Assembly: GCA_028825475.1 (NCBI GenBank)
Contig: JAPKAB010000003.1
Location: forward strand, 62,001 to 126,000
Direction: 5' to 3'
Source: Ascidiaceihabitans sp.
GTDB taxonomy: Bacteria; Pseudomonadota; Alphaproteobacteria; Rhodobacterales; Rhodobacteraceae
DNA length: 64,000 bases
In this document: positions 1 through 9,439 of the stretch, piece after piece
Layout: each line of letters opens with the position of its first letter
Position numbering within the stretch: position 1 is the stretch's first letter
Made by a program: the position numbers and the translations under genes
The notes under the pieces: model-generated
Databases searched by the model: none
What the model was told of the DNA's origin: nothing
What the model saw: the letters and a program-made list of their open reading frames with translations, nothing else

Positions 1-110
1 TTTACGAACCCGACGAAATGATCCTGACAGGTCAAATTCATGATCATGCTGCGCGGGTTAAATCGTTTGAGATTGCAGCGGGTGCAATGGATCAGATACT
101 GGCCGCTTAA
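1..110 (+). CDS. C-terminal fragment of an unidentified protein
   Basis: An open frame enters from before the window and ends at TAA 108-110, giving about 36 residues from Tyr-Glu-Pro-Asp to a final Gln-Ile-Leu-Ala-Ala. The stop overlaps the stop of the convergent TetR gene by two bases, the same tight convergent packing seen elsewhere here, which supports a real gene end. The fragment is too short for me to assign a family, so no function is proposed. Confidence 0.5.
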   Translation, partial: YEPDEMILTGQIHDHAARVKSFEIAAGAMDQILAA

Positions 111-724
111 TCGTCCGCGTCAATCAACCCTAATCCGCGCAGATAAATTCCAATCCCAGTTTCTAGCAAGTCTTCTGGTGGAAACGGGGATGCGCGTCCT
201 GGCGAATTACGGGCAAACAGTTCAACAACGCCGTGGCTCATGGCCCAAATATGTGCGCTGAACATGGATGCGGGGGGGCGTTTTTCGACAGGAATATGCT
301 CGCTAAGATCTGCGGCGGCTTTTTCCAAAACGTCATTGGCACGCTTTGAGGCTGCAGCCAATTCAGGTGTTCGGTTGACCGAAATGCTACTTTCAAACAT
401 TGCGATGTAGTGCCCGGGGTATTTCTGCGCGAATGCCAAATAGGCACGCCCAGTTGCCCCAAACGCAGCCATGGCTGAGGGTTGGCCTGATTGATAGGCA
501 AACTCTATCAGGTCAGCAAACATGTCATATCCTTGACGCGCGGCTTCGGCGATCAGGTCTTCGCGTCCGTCAAAATGTCGGTAGACCGCAGCAGGGGTGA
601 CGCCCGCCGTTTTAGACGCTTCGGACAGCGTGAAACCTGTTGGGCCTTTGGTCTCGATCAGGGTCAACGCCGCATCGATTAAGGCCTGTTTTAGGTTGCC
701 GTGATGATAGCCGCGTTTAGACAT
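107..724 (-). CDS. TetR/AcrR family transcriptional regulator
   Basis: Predicted DNA-binding repressor of 205 residues. The N-terminal helix-turn-helix is clear (residues about 8-55, with '[20 protein letters not shown]' as recognition region). The C-terminal half carries a '[10 protein letters not shown]' stretch typical of the TetR C-terminal WHG domain. I chose ATG 724 because the protein then begins [10 protein letters not shown], a common start in this family; a longer frame back to 826 would lie wholly inside ppk2. The start overlaps the last 8 bases of ppk2, so the two are probably cotranscribed. The regulated target and ligand cannot be read from sequence; autoregulation of the ppk2 transcript is possible but is inference. 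Confidence 0.85.
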   Translation of the reverse strand: MSKRGYHHGNLKQALIDAALTLIETKGPTGFTLSEASKTAGVTPAAVYRHFDGREDLIAEAARQGYDMFADLIEFAYQSGQPSAMAAFGATGRAYLAFAQKYPGHYIAMFESSISVNRTPELAAASKRANDVLEKAAADLSEHIPVEKRPPASMFSAHIWAMSHGVVELFARNSPGRASPFPPEDLLETGIGIYLRGLGLIDADD

Positions 725-1586
725 TCCAGATGTCCGGTCCACCACAGATGGCTGTATCAATGTCGCCAATCGCCCTGGCGTTTTTGTTTGTGTAATCCAG
801 AGCGTGCAATACTGTACGAATTGCATTCAGGCGCGCGCGGCGTTTGTCGTCAGAGCGAATGATCGTCCAAGGGGCGACATCGCTGTGAGATCGCTCAAGC
901 GTTTCTGCGATTGCGGCAGAATACTCATCCCACTTTTTCAAGCCTTCGACGTCGATCCAGCTTAGTTTCCATTGCTTCAGCGGATCACTTTCGCGGCCCA
1001 AGAAACGGCGCAGCTGCTCTTCACGCCCAACGTTCAGCCAGAATTTGAACAGATGTACACCGTCACTGGTGATCATCTTTTCAACGTCTTTGACTTGGTT
1101 GAAAAACACTTCGCGCTGTTCTGATTTGCAAAAGCCAAACACATGTTCCACGACACCACGGTTATACCAGCTACGGTCAAAAAAAGTCATGCCACCCGCG
1201 GTTGGTAGGTGTTTGATATAACGTTTGAAATACCACTCACCCATTTCTTTTTCATTTGGTTTAGACAGGGCAACAACACGTGCGCCGCGTGGGTTCAAGT
1301 TCTCGCGAAACCGTTTGATTGTCCCACCTTTGCCTGCTGCATCACGACCTTCAAAAACAATAGCAACACGTGAACCGCTTTCTTTGGTCCAAGCCTGCAT
1401 TTTGACCAGTTCGATTTGTAACTTCGCCAACTGCCCTTCATAGACCTTACGTGCCAACCGTTCTTGATGTGGATAGCTGTTGCTGATGATGTCGCTTTTG
1501 TCAGAGCGCTTAATCGCGTTACGCACACTATCTGGTGCCAGGTCATTGAAAAACGCACTGATACCGCCGTCAAAAGGTAGGGTCAT
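717..1586 (-). CDS. ppk2: Polyphosphate kinase 2
   Basis: 289 residues, full family length. PPK2 enzymes transfer phosphate between polyphosphate and nucleoside di- or monophosphates in the cytoplasm. A Walker A motif GRDAAGKGG lies at residues 80-88 and a Walker B-like FFDRSW at about 135-140, followed by the conserved YNRG. The single-domain layout fits class I (NDP-phosphorylating) better than the two-domain class II, but the class is inferred. ATG 1586 has an AGGA Shine-Dalgarno 8 bases upstream. It sits 54 bases after the hydrolase gene and overlaps the TetR gene. Confidence 0.93.
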   Translation of the reverse strand: MTLPFDGGISAFFNDLAPDSVRNAIKRSDKSDIISNSYPHQERLARKVYEGQLAKLQIELVKMQAWTKESGSRVAIVFEGRDAAGKGGTIKRFRENLNPRGARVVALSKPNEKEMGEWYFKRYIKHLPTAGGMTFFDRSWYNRGVVEHVFGFCKSEQREVFFNQVKDVEKMITSDGVHLFKFWLNVGREEQLRRFLGRESDPLKQWKLSWIDVEGLKKWDEYSAAIAETLERSHSDVAPWTIIRSDDKRRARLNAIRTVLHALDYTNKNARAIGDIDTAICGGPDIWNV

Positions 1587-1640
1587 TGTCCGGATCCTTA
1601 ATGTAACTGTTCTTTACATCTATATGGGGCAGTGGGCAAC

Positions 1641-2603
1641 TTAACGCAAACCCGCACGGGACGCCGCGCGATGAATTGCTGCAATTACGGCATCATGTGA
1701 GAGATGCTGCGGCATATGGCCAATCCCCTCAAGCGTGACCAGATTTGCACCTTCCACGTCTTCAACTAAGCGCTTTGAGTGAACATGAAGTGGCACAATG
1801 GTATCCGTATCACCGTGAACGATCTCAAGTGGCAGGGTGAGAGCGGCGTATTGATCCGATATCGCGCGCAGATCTTCCTTTAGGGTTTTACGTTGACGCG
1901 CATTTGCCATCAACGAAGAGGGGCGCAAGATCAGCGGGATACCGATGTGGTCAGCATATCCTGAAACGGGTTCTTGGGGTTGGAACGTCTCATTCAAGCT
2001 TTTGGCAACGTATTCGTCGCTGACCCATGCTGATGCAAGCCGTGATAAGATAGGACCGCTGAGCGGATGCGCCAGTGCACCAGTCAGCGCGTCTAACTCG
2101 CCTTTCCAAGGGTAGGCAACGCCTGAGATTGATACCGCGGCAGCAATATTATCGGGACGGGCAACAGCCCAAGCAAGGGTTATCGCACCGCCAAGGCTTT
2201 GGCCTGCAACGATAGGTTTGTCCGCACCAAGAGCTTGTGCCGCGGAGGCCAATAGCTCTGCTTGATCCGTAACTGAAACACCAAACGGTGCCAATTCAGG
2301 GGTATAACCCAAACCGGGGCGGTCAAATATGATCACGCGGTAGGATTGCGCCAATTTTTCGGCCAAACCAAATGTGAAGTCTCGGGTATTGCCTGATGAT
2401 CCATGGATAAGAACCAAGGCTGGGCCACTTCCCATCTCGACGTAATGGACAGGATGGCCAGCGACTTCGACAAAATTTCCCTGCGCTGGAAACTGTGCGG
2501 TGGCGCGTTTGGCGTTTTGTCCTACGCGCCACAGGGTGGTGGCGACGGCCAAAACCATCGCCACAAAGATTAGCATAAAGACGCCCTTAAGCACCAATCT
2601 CAT
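1641..2603 (-). CDS. Membrane-anchored alpha/beta hydrolase
   Basis: About 320 residues. An N-terminal hydrophobic segment (residues about 4-24) looks like a membrane anchor or uncleaved signal. It is followed by a complete alpha/beta-hydrolase fold: oxyanion HG at about 67-68, nucleophile elbow GQSLGG with Ser136, a late GDTDTIVP acid region and GHMPQH histidine. The substrate is unknown; esterase or lipase-like activity on the periplasmic face is the plausible reading. I took ATG 2603, which overlaps the end of metA by 17 bases; a TTG at 2612 is three codons earlier. Transcription probably continues from metA. Confidence 0.85.
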   Translation of the reverse strand: MRLVLKGVFMLIFVAMVLAVATTLWRVGQNAKRATAQFPAQGNFVEVAGHPVHYVEMGSGPALVLIHGSSGNTRDFTFGLAEKLAQSYRVIIFDRPGLGYTPELAPFGVSVTDQAELLASAAQALGADKPIVAGQSLGGAITLAWAVARPDNIAAAVSISGVAYPWKGELDALTGALAHPLSGPILSRLASAWVSDEYVAKSLNETFQPQEPVSGYADHIGIPLILRPSSLMANARQRKTLKEDLRAISDQYAALTLPLEIVHGDTDTIVPLHVHSKRLVEDVEGANLVTLEGIGHMPQHLSHDAVIAAIHRAASRAGLR

Positions 2604-3504
2604 CCATCTCAAACGGGGTCGTTTGATAGATGCTGTTCAGCCAATTGCCGTAAAACAAGTGGGCATGGCTGCGCCAACGGTTGGTGGGTTCTTGGGATGG
2701 ATCATCACCTGGATAGTAGTTGGTCGGAATGTTGATTGGTGTTCCTGCCTCAACATCACGATCATATTCTTGTTTCAATGTAACACTGTCATATTCAAAG
2801 TGGCTAAAGATATAGACGCCACGATGCTTGGGATCTTGGACGACACAAGGGCCGACTTCGTCGCTTCCAAGCAAAGTTTTTAGACCATCACTGGCATCGA
2901 TCTCTGATTGATGCATTTCAGTCCAACGACTGGTTGGAATAACGCAATCGTCTGAAAATCCTTGTAAATAAGGTGATCTGGGATCGAGGTTCTTGTGGCG
3001 GAAACAGCCAAAAGCTTTTTCATCCAGCATATGTTTTTTTACGCCGTGAAAATGATTGATCATAGCCATGCCCCCCCAGCATACACCCATCGTTGAGTGT
3101 ACATTGGTTTGGGTCCAGTTCATGATTTCAGTCAGTTCATTCCAGTAATCGACGCCTTCGAACTCGAGGTGTTCAATTGGGGCACCAGTGATGATCAAGC
3201 CATCAAACTTTTCGTCTTTCACCTCAGAGAACGGGCGATAGAAGCTTTCCATGTGTTCGGCAGCCGTATTGCGCGTCTTGTGATCAGACATGCGGATCAG
3301 GTTCAGATCAATCTGAAGAGGCGTCGCACCGATAAGGCGTGCAAACTGGTTTTCTGTCTGAATCTTCTTGGGCATCAGGTTCAGCAACGCAATGCGCAAA
3401 GGGCGGATATCTTGGCGTGCGGCCGCGTCTTCGTCCATCACTGATACACCCTCGCGCGAAAGCACGTCAAAGGCTGGCAGTGTTGCTGGAATTTTGATCG
3501 GCAT
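2587..3504 (-). CDS. metA: Homoserine O-acyltransferase (MetA family), predicted acetyl-CoA dependent
   Basis: 305 residues, aligning without gaps to the E. coli MetA numbering. It acylates L-homoserine at the first committed step of methionine synthesis. Catalytic Cys142 sits in GVCWGG, with His235 and Glu237 in FSHFEYD. Residue 111 is Glu (TGAPIE), where the succinyl-specific E. coli enzyme has Gly; Glu at this position is associated with acetyl-CoA use, so this is probably a homoserine O-acetyltransferase (MetAA). ATG 3504 is chosen because the product then begins MPIKIP like other MetA proteins. The 5' region holds a nested hairpin (3546-3613). Confidence 0.95.
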   Translation of the reverse strand: MPIKIPATLPAFDVLSREGVSVMDEDAAARQDIRPLRIALLNLMPKKIQTENQFARLIGATPLQIDLNLIRMSDHKTRNTAAEHMESFYRPFSEVKDEKFDGLIITGAPIEHLEFEGVDYWNELTEIMNWTQTNVHSTMGVCWGGMAMINHFHGVKKHMLDEKAFGCFRHKNLDPRSPYLQGFSDDCVIPTSRWTEMHQSEIDASDGLKTLLGSDEVGPCVVQDPKHRGVYIFSHFEYDSVTLKQEYDRDVEAGTPINIPTNYYPGDDPSQEPTNRWRSHAHLFYGNWLNSIYQTTPFEMDEIGA

Positions 3505-3545
3505 AATTTTAGTCCTGATTATATATTTGTAGTGCAGAGATAGCT

Positions 3546-3613
3546 GTGAGGGGCGTCTGTTTCCAGTATCGGGCAATCACAAGTTGCTGAAACAGATGTC
3601 AGTCTTGCCTCAC
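3546..3613 (-). promoter_or_regulatory. Structured RNA leader upstream of metA (candidate riboswitch or attenuator)
   Basis: Read on the minus strand this region folds into nested pairings: outer GTGAGG/CCTCAC (3608-3613 with 3546-3551), middle CTGTTT/AAACAG (3590-3595 with 3557-3562), and an inner CAG/CTG plus GCAA/TTGC hairpin (3564-3589). The outer arm overlaps the stop codon of the upstream P-loop gene. The element ends about 40 bases before the metA start. Methionine genes of alphaproteobacteria often carry SAM-sensing leaders, but I could not match this to the SAM-II consensus, so only the structure is asserted. Confidence 0.45.
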
Positions 3614-4467
3614 ATTCGAACGATAGCGTGACCGATCAATGCATCAAAATCTGCAGCTGACTTTAAAGATGCAACTTCATCCGCAGTCACCGTAACGCCC
3701 CAGCGTGCCATAGCCTCATAACGGGGCTGGCGGTGTTCAAGAGCGCGCGCATAGGTCCAGCGAACGAATGCATCGGGATTAACTTTGTCGCCTGATATGC
3801 TGTTTTCATTTAGATATTCGGTCCACGACTTAGCAAGAAATTCGGGCTGATAAGCCATCGGTTTAGGAGCCTTATCGAAACGACGTACCAATTCGGCCGT
3901 ATGGGCGTCATTGCCTTTAATCCACAGTGGTAAACAATTGGTACTCAATTTGGACATCAACGCATCACTGTCGTCTGTCGCTTCAACCCACTCGCAAATG
4001 GAGCCACCTGTGTCACAGATAAAATGTGGATAGCCATAAAGGTTGGTTCCGCGATCCGCGAAATATGCAGTGTCATTCAGCGCTGCTATCTCTGCTGAAC
4101 GGAATTGATCCTGACGCTCTTTATATTCTTCAATGCTGAGACCTCCAAGGGTCAGATCGCCGGGCTTGCCCAAATATGTTGATACAGCGCCCAGGTCATG
4201 GGTGTGTACATTGGGTGCCAAATAGATCGCATCCTGACGCAGCATTTCGCGCAAATATGGGTGATCCATAGCGGCTTTGATGCATGAGTTGACTATATAT
4301 TCGCCCATGTAACGCGTGCCGATGCGGTAATCGATACTGTAGTGAAACCAATCGCCCGTGTCGCGCAGGATGGTGGACATGTGCGTTTTGCCCAGACCAG
4401 ACATGCCAAAAACCATAACCCGTTTGTTAGGGGCGGCAGCCCATGCATCTTTGGTTGGGTAAAGCAT
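3610..4467 (-). CDS. P-loop NTPase-like protein of unknown function
   Basis: 285 residues with a Walker A motif GMSGLGKTH at about 21-29, close to the N-terminus, as in small kinase-like ATPases. A 'HFICDTGGSICEW' stretch near the middle may supply Walker B-like acidic residues. No membrane segments are seen. I recognise it only as an uncharacterised ATPase of Rhodobacterales and propose no substrate. The start ATG 4467 has an AGGA motif 7 bases upstream. It lies directly before metA on the same strand, and the metA leader begins at its stop codon, so the two genes may share a transcript. Confidence 0.7.
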   Translation of the reverse strand: MLYPTKDAWAAAPNKRVMVFGMSGLGKTHMSTILRDTGDWFHYSIDYRIGTRYMGEYIVNSCIKAAMDHPYLREMLRQDAIYLAPNVHTHDLGAVSTYLGKPGDLTLGGLSIEEYKERQDQFRSAEIAALNDTAYFADRGTNLYGYPHFICDTGGSICEWVEATDDSDALMSKLSTNCLPLWIKGNDAHTAELVRRFDKAPKPMAYQPEFLAKSWTEYLNENSISGDKVNPDAFVRWTYARALEHRQPRYEAMARWGVTVTADEVASLKSAADFDALIGHAIVRM

Positions 4468-4542
4468 TGTGAAATCCTGCGAGAATAGTGTTGCTCTGTC
4501 CTAAACCGCTGATGGTTTTGGGTCAATCACTTGGCAGTCGTG

Positions 4543-5448
4543 TCACCCGCGCAGTGTTTTCCAAGCCCGCCCATCTAAGATGATTAAACCGAGGGCCAAA
4601 ATGACAAACCCAATGAGGGCATTGGCCGATAGTTTTTCGCCTAAAACAACGGCGCCCAGCGTGATGGCAACTGGGGCGACCATCAGCGTGACCAACATCA
4701 GGTTACCGCTGCCAGCCATGGCTAAAACGCGGTAATACAACAAGTAAGCCGCAGCTGTTGCAATTACCGCGTAATACCCAATTGCGACCAGTGTTCGGGG
4801 TTGCAGATCAAAGGTTGGCAGGCCCTCAATAAAATAAACCAAAGGCAGCATTATGACAGTGGCGCCGGTCAACATACCTGCGGCTGCCAATTGCGGGGGC
4901 ATTCCCACCAAATTCTTGCGCGCCCAAACACCTGCAACTGCATAAGCGACCGTGCCACCAATAACGGCAAGCTGGGCTAAGCTACGCAAATCGAAGTTTT
5001 TGAAGTTCTCAAGGCCAATCGCGACTGCAACCCCAAAGAAGCCTAACGCCACGCCAATTATTTTGCGTGGCGTCAAACGTTCGTCTGAAAAGAACAGGGC
5101 TGCCATGACCACGCCAACAACGGCGGTAAAGGCGTTCAGAATTGAGGTTAGGCCAGATTCGATATGCAACTGGCCCCAAGCCATCAGAACGAACGGGATG
5201 ACGTTGTTCAGCAATCCCATCACAAGAAATGCAAGCCATATTCGGGGATTTCGGGGCAGGGGAATACGCATCATTGCAACAACACCCCAAAGAACCAACA
5301 TTGCCCACGTTACGCGATGGGCTACGGACATCAGGGGCGATATTTCATCAAGGGCTATGCGTATGGATAAGAACGATCCACCCCATATCAGCGCAAGCAC
5401 CAGCATTTCGGCCCATGCGCGGCCAGAGAGGGATTTTTGATCAGTCAT
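4543..5448 (-). CDS. EamA-family (DMT superfamily) permease
   Basis: 301 residues with about ten hydrophobic helices in two EamA repeats (roughly 12-140 and 150-290), the usual drug/metabolite transporter layout. The N-terminal repeat carries the characteristic 'LIWGGSFLSIRIAL'. The substrate cannot be predicted. An imperfect inverted repeat (5446-5479) covers its start codon. It is 57 bases downstream of the FadL-type porin gene on the same strand. Confidence 0.88.
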   Translation of the reverse strand: MTDQKSLSGRAWAEMLVLALIWGGSFLSIRIALDEISPLMSVAHRVTWAMLVLWGVVAMMRIPLPRNPRIWLAFLVMGLLNNVIPFVLMAWGQLHIESGLTSILNAFTAVVGVVMAALFFSDERLTPRKIIGVALGFFGVAVAIGLENFKNFDLRSLAQLAVIGGTVAYAVAGVWARKNLVGMPPQLAAAGMLTGATVIMLPLVYFIEGLPTFDLQPRTLVAIGYYAVIATAAAYLLYYRVLAMAGSGNLMLVTLMVAPVAITLGAVVLGEKLSANALIGFVILALGLIILDGRAWKTLRG

Positions 5449-5479
5449 GGCGCGACACTAGTGAGTGTGCCACGCCATG
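5446..5479. repeat. Interrupted inverted repeat over the start of the EamA gene
   Basis: Outer arms CATGGCG (5446-5452) and CGCCATG (5473-5479) are perfect complements. Inner arms ACACT (5455-5459) and AGTGT (5464-5468) also pair. The left outer arm contains the start codon of the permease gene, so the hairpin would sequester the start in mRNA, or the dyad could be an operator. Confidence 0.4.
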
Positions 5480-5505
5480 GGTACCCGTTTCTTGCGGGTT
5501 CGTGA

Positions 5506-6612
5506 TTAGAAGGTGTAGGCTACAGATACGCCGACTGAAACCGCAGAGTTGCCTGAAAAGCTTGCAACCGGAGTTTGGGCCGCGCCAACAGTTGCAGTTG
5601 TATCGCCAAGCTTAGTGTAGCGAACGCCTGTTGTTACTTTATACGCGTCGTTTGTGTAGACTGCAGCAAGGGCAAGGCTCTTGTTGCCACCAGTTGGAGA
5701 TAAGGCAGACGCAGTTGCTGCGGTGCCTCCACCTGACTGGCCGTACACAGCTGAAATGCTCCAAGTGTCATTTAGTTTGCGCCCGACACCCAATGTGTAG
5801 TCTTTGGAATCGCTCAAAGAAGCGAGGTTGATGCCACCCAATCCAGCGGCTGGGAGGCTAAACTCACTCCATGGTGAATAGCGGACCGAGCCGAAAACCA
5901 GCGTGTTCGCGGCAATGCCTGACTGGAATTCAAGATTCCAGTTTTCAGGTGTCGCTGAATCAGTCGTGACGTTCGTAGCAGCGCCACCAGCCACACTTTG
6001 ACTTGAAGCGAAAGAGTGATCGATTTTTGAGTTGTAGGTTAAAGAAACGCGCAATGCGATGTCTGGGCGCTCATAAGCAACACCAGCTACGTAACCGTAC
6101 GAAGTATCATTAGCTAGGTCGAGGCTATAAGAATTGAAACCTGTTGGATTTCTTTCACTTCGCAGAAATGCTGCGCCGCTGAGCGCAAGGTTTCCGCCAA
6201 TAGTTTGGGCACGAAGGCCGCCATGAACACTAAAACCACCGTCAAATTTGTACCGAGCGATAGCTGTTACTGCGTTGCTAGAAACTTGGGCTTTGGTTCC
6301 ACCCAACACAGTAGTTGCTGCAGGTGTGTTGTAGTTGATGCTTGAACCAAAGGGTTGGTCCCAAATCAAAGCAAGTGAAACCTGATCATTTACATCTGTT
6401 TTGTAGCTACCGCTTGCAACGCTAAAACTTTCACCAACGTTTCCGGTACCTGCTCCAGATAACTTAGGTGTAGTTGAGCTGTAGCTGAACTTAGCGACAC
6501 TGCCAGTTTGAAAAATATCGTTGATCCATTGGCCTGAACGATCAAGGCCGCCTGCGTTTGCTGCTACGGCGCTTAGGCCTAGCGTGATCGCGGCGTAAAT
6601 TGGTGTCTTCAT
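5506..6612 (-). CDS. Outer-membrane transport protein, FadL/OMPP1 family
   Basis: 368 residues. A signal peptide (about residues 1-20, cleaved after Ala-Asn-Ala) precedes 'GGLDRSGQ', a common mature N-terminus for roseobacter FadL-like proteins. The rest is alternating beta-strand sequence and the protein ends in Tyr-Thr-Phe, the terminal aromatic expected of an outer-membrane barrel. FadL-type channels admit hydrophobic compounds such as long-chain fatty acids; the ligand here is unknown. ATG 6612 is preferred over one 15 bases upstream because GGGAG lies 8 bases before it and the signal peptide then starts properly. Confidence 0.82.
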   Translation of the reverse strand: MKTPIYAAITLGLSAVAANAGGLDRSGQWINDIFQTGSVAKFSYSSTTPKLSGAGTGNVGESFSVASGSYKTDVNDQVSLALIWDQPFGSSINYNTPAATTVLGGTKAQVSSNAVTAIARYKFDGGFSVHGGLRAQTIGGNLALSGAAFLRSERNPTGFNSYSLDLANDTSYGYVAGVAYERPDIALRVSLTYNSKIDHSFASSQSVAGGAATNVTTDSATPENWNLEFQSGIAANTLVFGSVRYSPWSEFSLPAAGLGGINLASLSDSKDYTLGVGRKLNDTWSISAVYGQSGGGTAATASALSPTGGNKSLALAAVYTNDAYKVTTGVRYTKLGDTTATVGAAQTPVASFSGNSAVSVGVSVAYTF

Positions 6613-6630
6613 TGGTCGTACTCCCATGAG

Positions 6631-6708
6631 CGCACATTCCCCGTGTGCGGGTTTCTTTCGGAGACGAAATATAGGGAGGCGTTAAAAAGCAATCCTTACC
6701 CTAGGGTA
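6631..6708 (-). promoter_or_regulatory. 5' region of the FadL-type gene with hairpin and short palindrome
   Basis: A hairpin with arms 6631-6636 (CGCACA) and 6644-6649 (TGTGCG) lies just upstream of the Shine-Dalgarno of the porin gene. A perfect 12-base palindrome TACCCTAGGGTA occupies 6697-6708, about 85 bases before the start. Either could be regulatory. No promoter with good spacing was identified. Confidence 0.3.
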
Positions 6709-6763
6709 CTCTGCGTGAAAAATGGCCAGTTTATGAACATTGTCGCAACTGGGCAACACGACT

Positions 6764-7636
6764 TCATTTCAAGGTAGTAGGAACTCGTGTTTCGGACCAA
6801 ATGTTCAAATAATTTCCAGCAAAGATGATTCCCGCACCCAAAAGCACCCACAAATCAAGGGCTTCACCATATGCGAGCATCCCGATAATTGCTATGATAG
6901 GTAGGCGAATAAAATCGATTGGCACCACAACTGTTGCAGGAGCTATTGCCAAGGCATTTGTTATACAAAAATGTCCAAGCAATCCCGCCACCCCAATCAA
7001 AACAAGCCACGGGAGTGTTTCTGCATTTGGCAATGCAATATCGCCGTCATACCCAGCTGTAATGAGACCAAATCCCAGCTGTAAGACCGTAAGGTAGAAT
7101 AAGATGCACGTGATCGACTGAGTGCGGGTCAATCGTTTGGTAAAGATGATGGTGAAAGCAAAGAAGATCGCTAATGAGGCTGCCATAATAACACCAGTGT
7201 TAATCCCCGCCATATCGGGGCGGGTGACAACCAAAACGCCGATGAACCCCATCAATGCCGCGGCGGCACGGATTAACGTAATGCGCTCGCCCAGTAATAA
7301 TGGGCTTAGCAGGATCACCCAGATCGGGGAAGTGAACTCCAGTGCAAAAACTTGCGCCAACGGGATCACGGTTACGGCATAGAACCAAAGATTTTGGCCG
7401 ATGAAGTGCATAACATTACGGGCAAAATGCAGACTAAATTGTTGGCCATTGATTTGACGCCACGTACCGAATGCTATCGCAGCAAAGGCCACAATGATTA
7501 CGCCAACTACACTGCGAAACAGCATGATTTCGAACGTATCAAGGGCAAAGCTAACTTCCCGTCCCGCGACTGCCATCGTAGAAAAGGATGCAATTGCACC
7601 TGTCATCCATATGGCAGCTTTGGGGACGGGATTCAT
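6764..7636 (-). CDS. EamA-family (DMT superfamily) permease
   Basis: 290 residues, about ten membrane helices, two EamA domains (about 8-135 and 150-280). It differs clearly from the permease at 4543-5448, so this is not a tandem duplication. 'SFALDTFEIMLFRSVVG' near the N-terminus is typical of S-adenosylmethionine/other solute DMT exporters, but specificity is not deducible. It follows guaA by 41 bases on the same strand and may be cotranscribed with it; an AGAAGG lies 9 bases before the start. Confidence 0.87.
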   Translation of the reverse strand: MNPVPKAAIWMTGAIASFSTMAVAGREVSFALDTFEIMLFRSVVGVIIVAFAAIAFGTWRQINGQQFSLHFARNVMHFIGQNLWFYAVTVIPLAQVFALEFTSPIWVILLSPLLLGERITLIRAAAALMGFIGVLVVTRPDMAGINTGVIMAASLAIFFAFTIIFTKRLTRTQSITCILFYLTVLQLGFGLITAGYDGDIALPNAETLPWLVLIGVAGLLGHFCITNALAIAPATVVVPIDFIRLPIIAIIGMLAYGEALDLWVLLGAGIIFAGNYLNIWSETRVPTTLK

Positions 7637-7677
7637 AGCTTACAGCCTTCTCGCCGAAATCGTGAGTTGGCTCAGGA

Positions 7678-9237
<1,560 letters not shown>

Positions 9238-9439
9238 GCGTTCTGCAATATGCAGATGTGGCGGGGCTGGCAAGTGTTTGAGGGCGGCTTTGCGGTTCGA
9301 ATGGGTATGTTTTTGCGAGGAACCGAATTAGCAGCGCGCAGATGTCGCTTTTTTCCCAGCATCGCCGCAAATTCGGGGTGACATCAGGCGGCACTCAGGT
9401 ATCAGCCAATCAAGTAATGTCGATACAAAGGGGATCATC

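Noticed and set aside
3505-3545. SAM-II riboswitch immediately before metA
   Set aside because: The sequence does not match the SAM-II consensus that I know; only the nested hairpin is kept as a candidate.
4543-7636. Tandem duplication of the two EamA permeases
   Set aside because: The proteins differ widely and are separated by the FadL-type gene; they are family members, not recent copies.
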